Under the pieces are notes generated by a model, which was not told the origin of the DNA, did not search any database, and was given only the letters and a program-made list of their open reading frames with translations. This document shows, piece after piece, positions 22,531-33,429 of a DNA stretch of 64,000 nucleotides. The translations under genes were made by a program, and so were the position numbers. Every line of letters starts with the position of its first letter. Position 1 is the first letter of the stretch. The stretch lies in NCBI GenBank assembly GCA_023374025.1, contig SIJG01000006.1, forward strand, positions 109,596 to 173,595, read 5' to 3'. Origin of the DNA: Heterodera schachtii (lineage: Eukaryota; Nematoda; Chromadorea; Rhabditida; Heteroderidae).

Positions 22531-22724
22531 CCTTTCCCAAATAAATGGAAGAAAATGCGGCAAAAATGAGAGAAACAATTCACTGACAATTGCAACGGAT
22601 GTCAACAAATTCTTCTAAAGAAATTTGAATAATATTTAATTTTTCAGGAAATTTCTTTATGAAATACCGCGCGATTGGCACGACGAATTTGCAAGTGTCC
22701 AAAATGATTATTATTAGGACCAAT
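22531..22724 (-). pseudogene. GPCR fragment: loop 3 and TM6 exons
   Basis: Two phase-0 exons fit on the minus strand. 22668-22724 (19 codons, acceptor TTTTACAG) reads IGPNNNHFGHLQIRRANRA. After a 53-nt intron (GTATTT...TTTAG), 22531-22614 (28 codons) reads KNLLTSVAIVSELFLSFLPH followed by FLPFIWER, with donor GTAAGC. A basic loop running into a hydrophobic helix suggests the third cytoplasmic loop and TM6 of a rhodopsin-like receptor. No other exon is convincing. Related scraps are at 4750 (plus) and 41478 (minus). The exon structure is seen directly; the family call is tentative. Confidence 0.45.
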
Positions 22725-23154
22725 CTGTAAAATAAATTTCAATATTAATAAAAGATTTAATTTTAAATAATTTTATATACACTAATTTGGGTTGCCACAA
22801 TTTCCAAAAATGGACAAAAACTTAAAATATCCCGGGGCTTAGCTTATGAAAGCGCCCTCGAATTCTAACACAAAAAATACTTTTAACCATTTTTGGATAA
22901 AAACTTCAAATTCTTCAGAAATTTTTTTTTTAAATACAGAAATTTGGTGGATTTTTGAACAAATTTAATTCGAAAATGCAAAGATGTGAATGCCAAATTA
23001 GTTGATCCATTTTTGAATGGGTTCTTCTAGTTTTCAATATATAAACGACGAATTCCAATTTTTTTTTTTTTTGGAAAAATAGGAAATTTATAATTTGGCA
23101 AATTAAATAAAGAAAAAGCGACAAAAAATATATTAAATTGAAAATCACAACAAA

Positions 23155-23870
23155 TCACTCTTCTTCTTCTTCTTCTGCTCTTTTCATAAACATTTCTTCT
23201 TCAAATTGTTTCTTCCAATTAAGAATATTCTGATTTGAAGTGTTTACAATTTTGGCAATTGCATTATCACTCATTTTCGCATTTTCTTTTTTAATTTCCC
23301 AATAAATTTTCATTTTTTCTATTTTTTCTTCCTCCGTTAATCTTTTCTTTCTAATTCCAAATTGCTTCTTCCATCTATTAATTGTTGCATGACTAACTCC
23401 AATTTTCTTACAAATTTCGGCATAATTTTGGTGCCATTCCTTTAATGAATATTTTCTTCCTTTTTGTCTGTATTCATTTGTCATTTCAATAAATTTTTGA
23501 CAATTTCAATTTTTTCTTCGTCAGTCTTTGATTTGTAGCATTTATTTTGATTAATACCAAATTGTTTAATCCATTTATAAATTTTGTCTCGATTTGTTCC
23601 CAATTTTTTTGCTATTTTCGTACTTATTTTACTCCATTCTTTTGTTGAGTATTTTCTTCCTTTTTGCTTTATTTTCTCTTTTATTTTATAAAATTTTGCA
23701 ATTATTTCTCTTTTTTCTTCCAATTTTTCTTCTTCTTTTTCTTCCCATTTTTCTCCAAATATTTCATCAAATGATTTCTGTTGCAATTTTTTCTTTTCTG
23801 ATCCAACATAATTAATTTTTATTAAGACGATCAAAAACAAAATTAAAGAAAATATTAAGCATAATTTCAT
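23155..23870 (-). pseudogene. Frameshifted secreted tandem-HTH gene, three modules
   Basis: Opens with an intact signal peptide at 23870 and reads through GEKWEEKEEEK and module 1 (GTNRDKIYKWIKQFGI). It loses frame near 23497, where paralogs have TTTTTGCACAATTTC and this copy has TTTTTGACAATTTC (one base lost). The second part (23155-23484) is open and carries module 2 (GVSHATINRWKKQFGI), module 3 (VNTSNQNILNWKKQFEEEMF) and a long Glu tail. A single indel is the only damage, so an assembly error or a very recent mutation is possible. Confidence 0.8.
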
Positions 23871-24033
23871 TTTAAAGAAGAGATATTCCTAAAAACAAAT
23901 TAATTTAAAACATTAAAAAATGAATTTATTATTTTAATATGACAGAATATTTTTCATGGCAAATACATACATAAGTAAATAGAATACACAATAAATTAAT
24001 TTTAAAAAGATTATAATGAAATAAAAACTAAAG

Positions 24034-24130
24034 TATTCCACGATTAAATAAACATTTTTATCCCTACTGATCAAAAATATTTTTTTTATTTCCCTACTTT
24101 CATTACAATTTTGATGATCAGTAGAGTATA
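24034..24130 (-). promoter_or_regulatory. Conserved upstream inverted-repeat block, HTH copy at 23870
   Basis: ATTCCACGATTAAATAAACA, TTTTTATCCCTACTGATCA, TTTCCCTACTTTCATTACAA and TGATGATCAGTAGAGTATA. Both arms are present (CTACTGATCA and TGATCAGTAG). It lies about 165 bp before the ATG. Confidence 0.62.
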
Positions 24131-24720
24131 AATATAATTATTTTAAAAATATCCTTAATTACAAATGCCTAATATTCATTTCAAAATGTGTCGATGTAAA
24201 ATCGCGAAGTAATAGAAGAAAATTTTTAATAGTTAATTAACTTGATTGTAATCAAATGAATAACTTAAATTATGTCCTACAATTATCAAAGAATTTTCAT
24301 TTTTAAAAATCAAATAAATATCTTTTTTGGCCAATCTAAAACCCGAAACAGAAATGAAATAGAAAACTATTCGAAAATTCTCTCCTTTTTGCAAAATAAA
24401 ATTTGGAAAATTTATATTTTAATTTTACAGAAATCAAACTGATTACAGCAAAAACAATCACTTCCAAAAATAATTTTTGAAGACATAAAATTCAAATGAT
24501 AAAGAAACTACAAAAAATTCTCATCATTCCAAATTAATAAAACAAAACAATTTGCTTACGTATGAAATAGCCAATTTTTGATGGAATTATTTTAATAATG
24601 GGAAAATTGTTTTTCATTCAATTAGGTGTATGTTTTTTGTCACACAAATTAAACAATATTTTTAAATATGTGAAAATGAATTTTTTAGAAAATGGAAATT
24701 ACTAAAAGACATTTTATAAA

Positions 24721-25121
24721 ATGTTAGGGCCACGTTCAGCAGCCGTCTCTGATGTTGTTGTTGGCGATGACGTCGTAGCAATGGGCCAATGTAGGGATCA
24801 TGTCGCGGACGGTACGGCATGTTGGCTGCGGGTCGGTCTTCGCAACTTGTTTTTCGGACGATGGTTCATGAGCAGACACAATTGCATCATCTGTACACAG
24901 CAAAATCATTTGTTAAAAACTACAAGAAATATTCCGACCCGTAAGACCAACACAGCAATGAAGAACAGAAGCAGGACTGATTGCAAATCGGACGGTTGCT
25001 GCTCGATGAATATCACCAGAAATGCGGCCATTCGCCGTTGCGCCATTGTTAGTGTTGTTGTTCCGCTGTTGCTGACCAGTGAAAAATCATTGTTCCAGTT
25101 CGAGTTTGGCGAGAAGGACAT
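24721..25121 (-). pseudogene. Unknown gene fragment in a GC-rich island, copy 1
   Basis: This island is far richer in GC than its flanks, as expected of exon DNA. On the minus strand an ATG at 25121 opens 71 codons (MSFSPNSNWNNDFSLVSNSG...) with a hydrophobic helix near the end (SVLLLFFIAVLVLRVGIFLV). Past a possible short intron ending TGTGTACAG, a second open stretch reads AIVSAHEPSSEKQVAKTDPQ and then CRTVRDMIPTLAHCYDVIAN. Splice phases did not join cleanly in my reading, so the model is uncertain. A direct copy at 43582-44471 carries a large insertion. A plus-strand 142-codon frame overlaps but looks less protein-like. Function unknown. Confidence 0.35.
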
Positions 25122-25149
25122 TTTTATAAAAATTCAGATTGTAATGTAA

Positions 25150-26660
25150 ATTGAGCAAAAAGAAAGAGGAAATTTTATAAGAAAAAAGTTAATGAAAAAT
25201 ATAAATGTTTGTAGATTTGTTGACTAAAACATTGAAAATGACCAATTGGAAAAAATCGATGATACGCAATGGGAATCGATGGTGAGAGGATTGGGACTGA
25301 AAGATAATGTGGAAAAAAGTAGAGGAAAAATAGAAACAAAATGGGGGATAGTGCAAAAATACTTGTTGTGCATGAGGAATGTTATGGGAATATAGGCATA
25401 GAATGGGAATAATATGGGATATATATTAGGGAAATCATTGATACTAATAACACGGGGGATGACAGCGGGAATGCCACGGGGGATGGGAATAATATGGTTG
25501 ATGACAGCGGGAAATATTTAGTGCCAATTGAAAATGAAAGCATTAGTTTTATTATTTTTAATTATATTTCTGATCAACAAAATTGATCAAAACGGAACAG
25601 AAAAGAGCAATTTCATAATTAAGAAATGTAAGATAATATTTATATATCAATTTTTAGTTTATTCAAAATACAAAGAAAAATTTGGGTGAGTTTATCATAA
25701 ATATTCTATGAATTATTTCAAATCAGGACAATTTAAGAAAAGATAAGAACAAATGATATATTTGTTATAAACCGTAAATCATCTCAAAAATTTCTCGAGT
25801 CTTCTCAATAGCGTGCCATCGAAGTTCTGTGCCTGCCTTTTACCTTTTCAACGGGCATTATTTTGCGGATCGGCATTTGTGCCGGCTGAGGCTGTCCCTG
25901 TGCCATTGGCATTTCACGGTCCGACCGACTTCCTCCCAAATTCTTCCTACTGTCATTCATCTACTCCATTCGAAAGCCCCTATTATTAAGAACCTCTCTT
26001 GGGTCAATTCAAAACATTGGCCAATAAAAGGTGAAGTTTTTGCTTATGAAATTTCTTATTTCTGTCTCAGCTTTTTCAGTAAAACTTTTGTTTTCGAAAA
26101 ATTAAAAAATTTGGGACTGAGTTGTGCCACCTGAACTGTAGTGGTTTTAGCACGGCATTTGCCATTCACTAGGCCATAACTTGGTGAAGTCAAATTAAAA
26201 ATCCTAATCAATTGGTGAAAAACTAGGGCTAACCTAAGAGAATAATCTGGCAAAGATTTAATTAAATAACTTTATTATTCTAATTATATGATTTTTCAAG
26301 TAAATTGTTGATCGCTATGCATAGAGTTTTCGTTGACCCCAATATTAAAAAATGTTGAAGATATTTTTATTCTTTTTTTCTGTTTCAATCCCTCAAGGAG
26401 TAAAAACTTTAATGTTTTTCTTTCTCTACGGGAATTAAAAACAAAAAATTTTCGCAAATTTTATACAACAAAAATAAGTTGATGACGAAATATGATTATT
26501 TTTTGAAAAACGAAATATATTTTTAGAAATATTAATTACAAATTGTCCTGATTTTGGTAAGCAATGCAAAGCTTTTCATTTTTTTATGGCTAATCCCTAG
26601 CGTTTGAAATCATTTCTTAAATTCATCGAAAAATATATTTTATAAAATTTCGCTCGTCAT
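25150..26660. other. Intergenic region with two small remnants
   Basis: Mostly noncoding. 25260-25520 is G-rich and degenerate (repeated GGGGGATGACAGCGGGAA). 25535-25620 (plus) holds only the signal peptide of a subfamily-2 HTH gene (MKALVLLFLIIFLINKIDQN, then GTEKS). 25800-25985 (minus) is a diverged copy of the orphan tail exon at 5029, still showing MPMAQGQPQPAQMP-like codons and RTSMARY followed by a stop. 26280-26640 recurs directly at 44950-45310. Confidence 0.55.
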
Positions 26661-26679
26661 ATTATTACTAGAGACCGGA

Positions 26680-26785
26680 CGGGATCGGGATCCCGCGGGA
26701 TTTCTTCGGGATCGGGATCCCGCGGGATTTCTTCGGGATCCCGCGGGATTAACTTCGGGATCCCGACATCGGGACCGTCCCGAAA
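26680..26785. repeat. GC-rich palindromic tandem repeat (CGGGATCCCGCGGGATT)
   Basis: Several overlapping units of GGGATCGGGATCCCGCGGGA are separated by TTTCTTC, each unit self-complementary through GGGATCCC. The composition is far above the local background. It is directly followed by GTTTTCGCGCGAACCGTTTT. A longer relative is at 45340-45520. Confidence 0.85.
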
Positions 26786-26859
26786 TATGGGCCAGGACGT
26801 TTTCGCGCGAACCGTTTTCGCGCGGGGGTCGTTTTCGCGCCAGTATTGTATAGGTGGAT

Positions 26860-27480
26860 TATTTCTGAGAATTTGATAACCCTCTTCCACATAAATTAAA
26901 GGAAGAAACTAAATCGCCGACAATGATCTCTCTGATTTTCTAAAACCGATATCCACTAAGAATTGTGGTGCCAGTCCTTCCCTCTGCACTCTTCGATTTA
27001 CTGATTGTGATAGGTGAAAAGACAGTGTCTCAGTGTCTCATCACTGAGCTCGGCCAAACTTCAAGAAATGCCGATCTTGCAGCTAAATGATCAAATATTA
27101 AAAACAAAACCGATTAAATATCAGTAAAACCAGGTTCAAAATCCAGCATAAAACTGCTTGGTATTACGCCTTCAACTCTATCACGTATAACAGAGAAGGC
27201 TCGACGGTATGTTTGCTGCATCCGATTTGCCATTATTATACAGGCGCATGGTATGCTTGAGTGTTGGACAATAATGTTTAGGGTATATAAGGGTATAAAA
27301 TTCGATGGTCGCACTAAAAAACTTAAGGGATGATTTATTATGCAAAAAAAGGCTGACGCCGATTTTGATTTGGAAAAATTAAATCGAAACGAATTCTTGC
27401 AAAAATCATCGAAAATCGTCGTCATCCCTGGTATAAAATCACTTTTGAAAGTGCCGTCGCCGGTCCAAATCGGGGCGCAA
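26860..27480 (-). pseudogene. MULE-type transposase fragment, copy 1
   Basis: The minus-strand frame at 27425-27114 reads VRPSNFIPLYTLNIIVQHSS, then CACIIMANRMQQTYRRAFSV, then IPSSFMLDFEPG. This is the central RNase H-like part of Mutator-like transposases (L-P-N-K-T-x-x-T-Y and DFE motifs are typical). Further left are scraps of the C-terminal part, ending VEEGYQILRNNPPIQ, after which the GC-rich repeat begins. Frames are broken by stops, and the zinc-finger end and most of the N-terminus are missing. Two relatives are at 48740-49520 and 60700-61470. Confidence 0.65.
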
Positions 27481-27605
27481 ATGTTCGGGGCGTAAATAAT
27501 TTAATTTAATATAAATTTATTGAAAAAATTGGAAATTTATAATTTGGCAAATTAATAAAGGAAAAGGCACCAAAAATAAATGAATTAAAAATCAAAAACA
27601 AATCA

Positions 27606-28322
27606 CTATTCTTCTTCTTCTTCTTCTGCTATTCTCTGAAACATTTCTTCTCCAAATTGTTTCTTCCATTTTGAAATGCTATTTTGATGAATTTTCAATG
27701 TCTTTCCAATTTCCTTATCACTCATTTTTGGATTTTCTCCTTTTATTTCCCAATATTTTTTCATTTTTTCCACTTTTTCTTTCTCCGTTATTCTTCTAGT
27801 GTAAATCCCAAATTTTCTCTTCCATTTTTCAATTACTGAACGGCTAACTCCAATTTTCTTGCAAATTTCTTTATAATTTTGTTGCCATTCATTTTTAGAA
27901 TATTTTCTGTTTTGTTTGTATTCATTTGTCATTTTAATGAATTTTTGCACAATTTCAAATTTTTCTTCATCAGTTTTCGATTTATGACTTTTATATTTTT
28001 GTTTATTCAATCCCAATTCTTTAATCCATTCAAAAATATATGTGCGATTTGTCCCCAATTTTTTTGCAATTTTTCTGTCAGTTTTATGCCATTCTTTTGA
28101 TGAATATTCTCTTGCTTTTTCCTTTATTTTCTCTTTTATTTTGTAAAATTTTCTAATGATTTCTCTTTTTTTTCCCAAATTTTCTTCTTTTTCTTCCCAT
28201 TTTTCTCCAAATATTTCATCAAATGATTTCTGTTGCAAACTTTTCTTTTTTGGTTCAACATAATTAATTTTTATTAAGACAATCAAAAATAAAATTAAAG
28301 AAAGTATTTGAAATAATTTCAT
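27606..28322 (-). CDS. Secreted tandem-HTH protein, three modules
   Basis: Intact 238-aa frame from the ATG at 28322. Signal peptide MKLFQILSLILFLIVLIKIN, then EPKKKSLQQKSFDEIFGEKW and EEKEENLGKK. The modules read GTNRTYIFEWIKELGL, GVSRSVIEKWKRKFGI and LKIHQNSISKWKKQF, and the tail is RIAEEEEEE. The third module is introduced by MSDKEIGKT rather than MSDNEIAK. It is the direct-duplicate counterpart of the broken copy at 46283-46983, from which it differs in modules 2 and 3. Confidence 0.86.
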   Translation of the reverse strand: MKLFQILSLILFLIVLIKINYVEPKKKSLQQKSFDEIFGEKWEEKEENLGKKREIIRKFYKIKEKIKEKAREYSSKEWHKTDRKIAKKLGTNRTYIFEWIKELGLNKQKYKSHKSKTDEEKFEIVQKFIKMTNEYKQNRKYSKNEWQQNYKEICKKIGVSRSVIEKWKRKFGIYTRRITEKEKVEKMKKYWEIKGENPKMSDKEIGKTLKIHQNSISKWKKQFGEEMFQRIAEEEEEE

Positions 28323-28487
28323 TTAAAAATCCTAAAAACAAATTAATTTTAATACATTAAAAAATTAATTATTATTTTAATTTGATAGCATATTATTCAT
28401 GGCAAATACATATATAATTAATAAATTTTCTCATTAATTATGTAATAAATTAATTTTAAAAAGATGGTAATGAAATAAAAACTAAAG

Positions 28488-28583
28488 TATTCCACGATTA
28501 AATAAACATTTTTATCCCTACTGATCAAAAAATATTTTTTTAATTCCCTACTTTATTACAAATTTTAGTCATAAGTAGAGTAT
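28488..28583 (-). promoter_or_regulatory. Conserved upstream inverted-repeat block, HTH gene at 28322
   Basis: ATTCCACGATTAAATAAACA, TTTTTATCCCTACTGATCA, TTCCCTACTTTATTACAAAT and ATAAGTAGAGTATA. The proximal arm is intact and the distal arm partly lost. It lies about 165 bp before the ATG. Confidence 0.6.
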
Positions 28584-28589
28584 AAATAT

Positions 28590-29330
28590 AATTATTTTAA
28601 AAATATTCTTAATTACAAATGCCTAATATTTATTTTAAAAATGTGTCGATGTAAAATCGCGAAGTAATAGAAGAAAATCTTTAACAGCTAATTAACTTGT
28701 TGTAATCAAATGAATAACTTAAATTTGTCCTACAATTATCGAGGAATTTTCATTTTTAAAAATCAAATAAATATTTTTTTTGGCCAATCTAAAACCCGAA
28801 ACAGAAAAGAAATAGAAAACTATTTCTAAATTCTCTCCTTTATGAAAATAAATTTTGGAAAATTTATATTTTACTTCACAGAAATCAAATTAATTACAAA
28901 AAATCACTTCCAAATAAATGAATATATCCAATTTTATTTAATTTTTATTATAAATTTAAATGTCCAATTTACATTTTGCCACACACATAAAATGCCATTC
29001 ACTGGTTGGACAAAATTCTTTAGCTTTATTCGAGATGCCAAGTTTCGTAAATTCATATTTTTTTTTTCTTGAAAAAACAAAATTTTCTTAGGTATGAAAT
29101 AGCCTATTTTTGATGGATTATTTTAATAATTGATGTGGGAAAACTGTTTTAGCATTCAATTAGATGTAATATTTTAGGCATACCAATGAAGGAAAAATTA
29201 AAACTTTAAGAAAATGTGTGAAAATGAATTTTTTTTAAGGTTCATAGAAATTACTGGAAGAAATTTTCTAAAAAAAATTAACAAATTTATATGCAAAAAT
29301 TCAATTCTTATTTTTGATTTTTAAATCCAA
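28590..29330. other. Extended upstream homology, noncoding
   Basis: No gene. The segment recurs at 49545-50130 (direct) and 60070-60700 (inverted), including CCATTCACTGGTTGG and TTTAGCTTTATTCGAGATGC. It also contains the family's TAAAATCGCGAAGTAATAG element. Confidence 0.6.
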
Positions 29331-29340
29331 AAAAAAAGCC

Positions 29341-29547
29341 GAATAAATGTGGATTTTGAAGAAATGGAAGAAACAATTTGGATTAAACAATAAAAAGATA
29401 ACTGAAGAAGAAAAAATGGAAAAAATGAAAATTTATTGGCAATTAAAAAGCGAAAATCCAAAAATGAATGACAATGAAATTGCGAAAATTATGAAAATTA
29501 ACCAGTCAAGCATTTCAAAATGGAAGAAAAAATTGGAGAAGAAATAA
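29341..29547 (+). pseudogene. HTH-gene 3' fragment: end of module 2 and module 3
   Basis: An open 66-codon stretch begins inside module 2 (WILKKWKKQFGLNNKKITEE) and ends with module 3 (MKINQSSISKWKKKLEKK). The module 3 ending is the variant also seen at 58446-59112, not the usual GEEMF. It has no signal peptide or upstream block, so it is a 5'-truncated copy. Confidence 0.7.
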
Positions 29548-29645
29548 ATGAGGGATGAAAACGGATTATTAAATTTAAAAATTGTGGCGTTTTGTTGTCT
29601 TCCTTATTTGATTTTTGTGTTCCCCTTATTTTATTCATTCTCATA

Positions 29646-29905
29646 ATTAGAGACCGCAAAAAAAGGCATGAAAAAAGGCATCTAAATTTTTTCTTTATTA
29701 CGATTTTTAGGGAGAAAAACACGTAAAACTTATGCAAAAACTTAATTTTTGTCATTTAAATGATTATTAAATGTTTTATAATAGTTACTCGAATAAGGAA
29801 AATTTTTAAATAAAAATTTTTTACAGAGAAAACATGAAATTTTGGTGATCATTTTTTAGAAAATTTTTCCATTCTTAGGGGGTGTATTTACTGAAAATTT
29901 TTCAG
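29646..29905. mobile_element. Truncated copy of the hAT-like MITE
   Basis: Begins TAGAGACCGCAAAAAAAGGC directly after CTCATAAT, the same target sequence (complement ATTATGAG) that flanks the full element at 57820-58335. It matches the last ~255 bp of that element in reverse, then is cut off at the CAGCAGATC repeat. The shared target site shows the insertion predates duplication of the segment. Confidence 0.75.
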
Positions 29906-30420
29906 GTTCAGCAGCAGATCTGGATCTACATATATCTCCTCTATAGATGAACAAATTCAACATGCACACTTTTCAGTTATAAAATTTGCTAATGCAGAAT
30001 TTTTTAAGTGGCGTGGGAAAGTTCAAAATGAATTTTATTTTTTTAACACACCCAAGTTTCTTGATAAAATTTACTAATGAAGAATTTTATTTTTTTAATG
30101 AGGGGATGAAGATGGGGGTTAAATGAACTTAAACATATGTGAAAAATGAAATTGGCTTAAATTTTAAAAATGAGTTTTATAATTTAGTTGCGGCTCCATC
30201 CGCCGAGACTGCTAAAAATATTTTAAAAAATTCTCTATAAATAGGAAATTTTGCGGCTGGAATTAGCAGGTCCGTGTATTCAGTATTTCTCCAATAAATT
30301 AATTATAAATTTTTAGCTTAGGCTCAGCAGATCCGAATCTATATCTTGACAAGAACAACTTCAACACTCACCTAAATTTTTAAAATGAGTTGTAAATTTT
30401 TTTTTGCAAACAACTAAAGA
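29905..30420 (+). repeat. Copy of the GATCCGGATC-type repeat block
   Basis: Same order and orientation as 700-1250, including CAGCAGATCTGGATCTACAT, GGGATGAAGATGGGGGTTAA and GTTGCGGCTCCATCC. No frame. Confidence 0.75.
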
Positions 30421-30429
30421 AAAAGAATT

Positions 30430-31140
30430 AATTTAAATCAGGGTTCGGATTCCTCCTTGAATGACAAGGATAGGCCCTCTCACTTGAAAATTTGTAAAAT
30501 ATCCTTGAATTAAGATGTCCTTGAAAATTGCATTCGAAAGAACTTTCTACTTTTTAAATATAGCTAAAAACACACCAAAAAGCGTTAAAAATTGGTCAAT
30601 TTTGGACTAACTCTGTTAACAAATTCTTCAAATTTAAAAAGTTTTTCGGAAAGATCGCACCGCAAAAAGTGGTGTGAAAAGTAAAAAATATCGTCGCCAT
30701 AATATGATAAAAAAATTTAAATGTCCAGGAATTCAATGCAATTTTCACCTTATGTCCTTGGAAACCGGTATAGCCGTCCTTGGAAATGGAGTTTTTAATT
30801 TTGTATTTATCCTGGCATGGATTTTCAAGAAATTATTTCCGTTAATGAAATTATTAGATTTAACAAAAAATTAAAGTTTTTATCATTTGGAGCAAAAAAT
30901 GCATTTATGAATGCCAAATTAGTTCATCATTTTCAATATAATTTCAGCATTTGAATTCAAAAATCACTTTTAAAAATTTAGGAGGAAATACCTTCCAAAA
31001 TTGTGGCAATCTCTCATTTTCATGTTACTCAGTTTATCTTTTTTAAAGTGTAATTACATTTTTCGAAAAAATAAAGAAGTTTATAATTTAGCTTAATTAA
31101 TAAATAAAAAAGCACCAAAAATAATATTTTAAATTCAAAA
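30430..31140. other. Noncoding, with short TCCTTGGAA-type repeats
   Basis: No supported gene. At 30450-30790 there are several short CCTTGAAA/TCCTTGGAAA repeats. From 30895 the sequence is the shared 3' flank of the HTH unit (also at 17425 and 20215). Confidence 0.45.
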
Positions 31141-31149
31141 GCAAGCAAA

Positions 31150-31866
31150 TCACTCTTCTTTTTCTGCTGTTCTCTGAAACATTTCTTCTCCAAATTGTTT
31201 CTTCCATTTGAAGATGCTCTTTAGATGAATTTTCAATACTTTTGCAATTTCCTTATCACTCATTTTTGGTTTTTCTTTTTTTATTTGCCAATAAATTTTA
31301 ATTTTTTCCATTTTTTCTTTCTTCATTATTCTTTTACTGCTTAATCCATATTGTTTCTTCCATTTAAAAATTGTTACAAGTCCAACTCCAATTTTCTTAC
31401 AAATTTCGGCATAATTTTGTTGCCATTCTTTTTTTGAATATTTTCCTTTTTGCTTATAATCATTTGTCATTGCATTAAATTTTTCTACTATTTCAATTTT
31501 TTCTTCATTGGTTTTTGATTTATGACTTTTATATTTTTGTTTATTCAATCCCAATTCTTTAATGCATTCAAAAATATATGTGCGATTTGTCCCCAATTTT
31601 TTCGCTATTTTTGTTTCAATTTTCCCTCATTCTTTTTTTGGATATTTCCTCCCTTTTTCCTTTATTTTCTCTTTTATTTTATAAAATTTTTCAATTATTT
31701 CTCTTTTTTTGAATTCATTTCTTTTTTCTTCTTTTTCTTCCCATTTTTCTCCAAATATTTCTTCAAATGATTTCTCTTGCAAATTTTTCTTTTTTGGTTC
31801 AACATAATTAATATTAATTATGTTGATCAAAAATAAAATTAAAGAAAATATTAGGCATAATTTCAT
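31150..31866 (-). pseudogene. HTH gene with one nonsense codon, three modules
   Basis: The frame starts at 31866 (MKLCLIFSLILFLINIININ) and runs to KYPKKE, where the conserved Trp codon TGG has become TGA at 31627-31629. The frame is otherwise continuous to 31150. Downstream of the stop are GTNRTYIFECIKELGL (Trp to Cys in module 1), GVGLVTIFKWKKQYGL and LKIHLKSIFKWKKQF, then RTAEKEE. It differs from the two-module genes at 17672 and 20465 by retaining module 3. Confidence 0.85.
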
Positions 31867-32014
31867 TTTAAAGATGAGATATTTCTAAAAACAAAATAAA
31901 TATTAAAACATTAAAAAGTGAATTTAATGTCAATTACATATAAATTTAATATATTTTCTCACTAATATTTATTGAATACATTTAATAAGACTGAAATTAA
32001 ATAAAAAATAAAGT

Positions 32015-32107
32015 AATTCCACGATTAAATAAACATTTTTATCCCTACTGATCAAAAAATATTTTTTATTCCCTACTTTCATTACAATTTTAGGCCCAGT
32101 AGAGTAG
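32015..32107 (-). promoter_or_regulatory. Conserved upstream inverted-repeat block, HTH copy at 31866
   Basis: ATTCCACGATTAAATAAACA, TTTTTATCCCTACTGATCA, TTCCCTACTTTCATTACAAT and CCAGTAGAGTA. Nearly identical to 18411-18501. Confidence 0.6.
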
Positions 32108-32149
32108 GTATATAATTGTGCAAAAAAATTTCGTCCCCTAAATATTTTT

Positions 32150-32979
32150 TGCTGCTTTTTCTGATACTTTTGTTCCCGTTTGCATATTGCGTTAATTCTC
32201 GGCATAAATCTCGACGACCAAATTATTTTGGCTGCATATTCAATTAATGTAACGGTAAATTAATAAAATTTGAAAATTCGTTTTTTAATTTTAGGATAAC
32301 CATTTGGCTTTTAGTTTATATTACCTTATCCTTATAAGCACTTTTGCTTATATCATAATGTTTGGACTAGCTTATTGTATCAAACAATTCTTGGATATGA
32401 AAACGAAATGGTAAATTAATTTAAAATTATTTTTTATTTTAATTTTTGTGTTTGAAGCGTTTCATCTTCTTCTGAAATAGCCAAAAAGATGATTGAAGTG
32501 AATAAACAAGTTTCTCGAAATCTTATCTTTCAGGTTAATTAAAGCACTTTTTTGTACTATTTTAAATATAAATTATTCAATATTTTGTTATTTAATTTAC
32601 ATTTATTATTTAGGCTTCTATGGCCATCATCATTTATTTTTCATTTATTTTTCAACTTGTGCTTCTGCTCTTCAAAATTGATATACAAGGATGGGATTGG
32701 CTTCTGTATTACAACACCCTCTCACCTTTCCCAATTTTTTACCGTCCGCTTTAAATCCAATCGTATCATTTTGCACCATCAATGCTTACCGTATCAAATT
32801 TGTTTCGAACATAAAATGTTTCGGTATGTGATAATTATTGTAGTTGACTGTTTGATTTTCATTTATTTAATTGTTTTTAATTTATGTTGATTATTTTAGG
32901 AAAATGCATCAAGCATTTGTTTCGCATGAAAATTGGTGACCAAAATGTTGTTCAAAATATTCAGATGCAGCAACATTAG
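32150..32979 (+). pseudogene. Str/Srh-type chemoreceptor fragment, copy 3
   Basis: The first exon has lost about 85 bp (GCATATTGCGTTAAT joins CTCGGCATAAATCTCG). The TM5 exon (about 32296-32411), the loop exon (SSSSEIAKKMIEVNKQ) and the TM6-TM7 exon remain; the last has the short T-run and so a stop, as in copy 1. The final exon ends at 32979. Intron 1 here lacks the MULE-like element and shows its empty target site. Confidence 0.72.
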
Positions 32980-33429
32980 TAGCAACAAGAGCAATCAGCG
33001 AAATGGACAATCATTGTTTTCATAATTAATTTAATTTTAATATTGAATAATTTTCAAGAATTTCTTTTAGTTAATGAAATTATTAGATTTAATAAAAAAT
33101 TAAAGTTTTATTATTTGGAGCAAAAAATGCATTTACGCAAAATTAGGAGACAATGAAAACTTTAAAATTTTACACAATTTTTTTAAACTTTAATTTTATC
33201 ATTAATTTTATTCAGCACTTCCCAAAAAATGATGTTTATTTTCTAATAAAATATTTTTTTTTGTCTTATAGAAAACCTAAAGCTACCAAATCAAAGTCTG
33301 GCTATAAATTTCATTAATAATTTTATAAATTTAAAATGACTTAATAGTTTAACATAAATTTATATATGCCCAACACTTTAATGTAAAATTGTACAATTTC
33401 TGTCATCAAATTGAATAAATTAAACAAAT

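Noticed and set aside
24721..25149. Plus-strand 142-codon frame over the GC-rich island
   Set aside because: Starts and ends without supporting splice or family signals; the minus-strand reading has a hydrophobic helix and a plausible intron, so I preferred it at low confidence.
26657..26890. Frame with RDPEEIPRDPDPEEIPRDPD repeats (also 45318-45503)
   Set aside because: Produced by translating the GC-rich palindromic tandem repeat; only its first ~15 codons derive from the MULE fragment.
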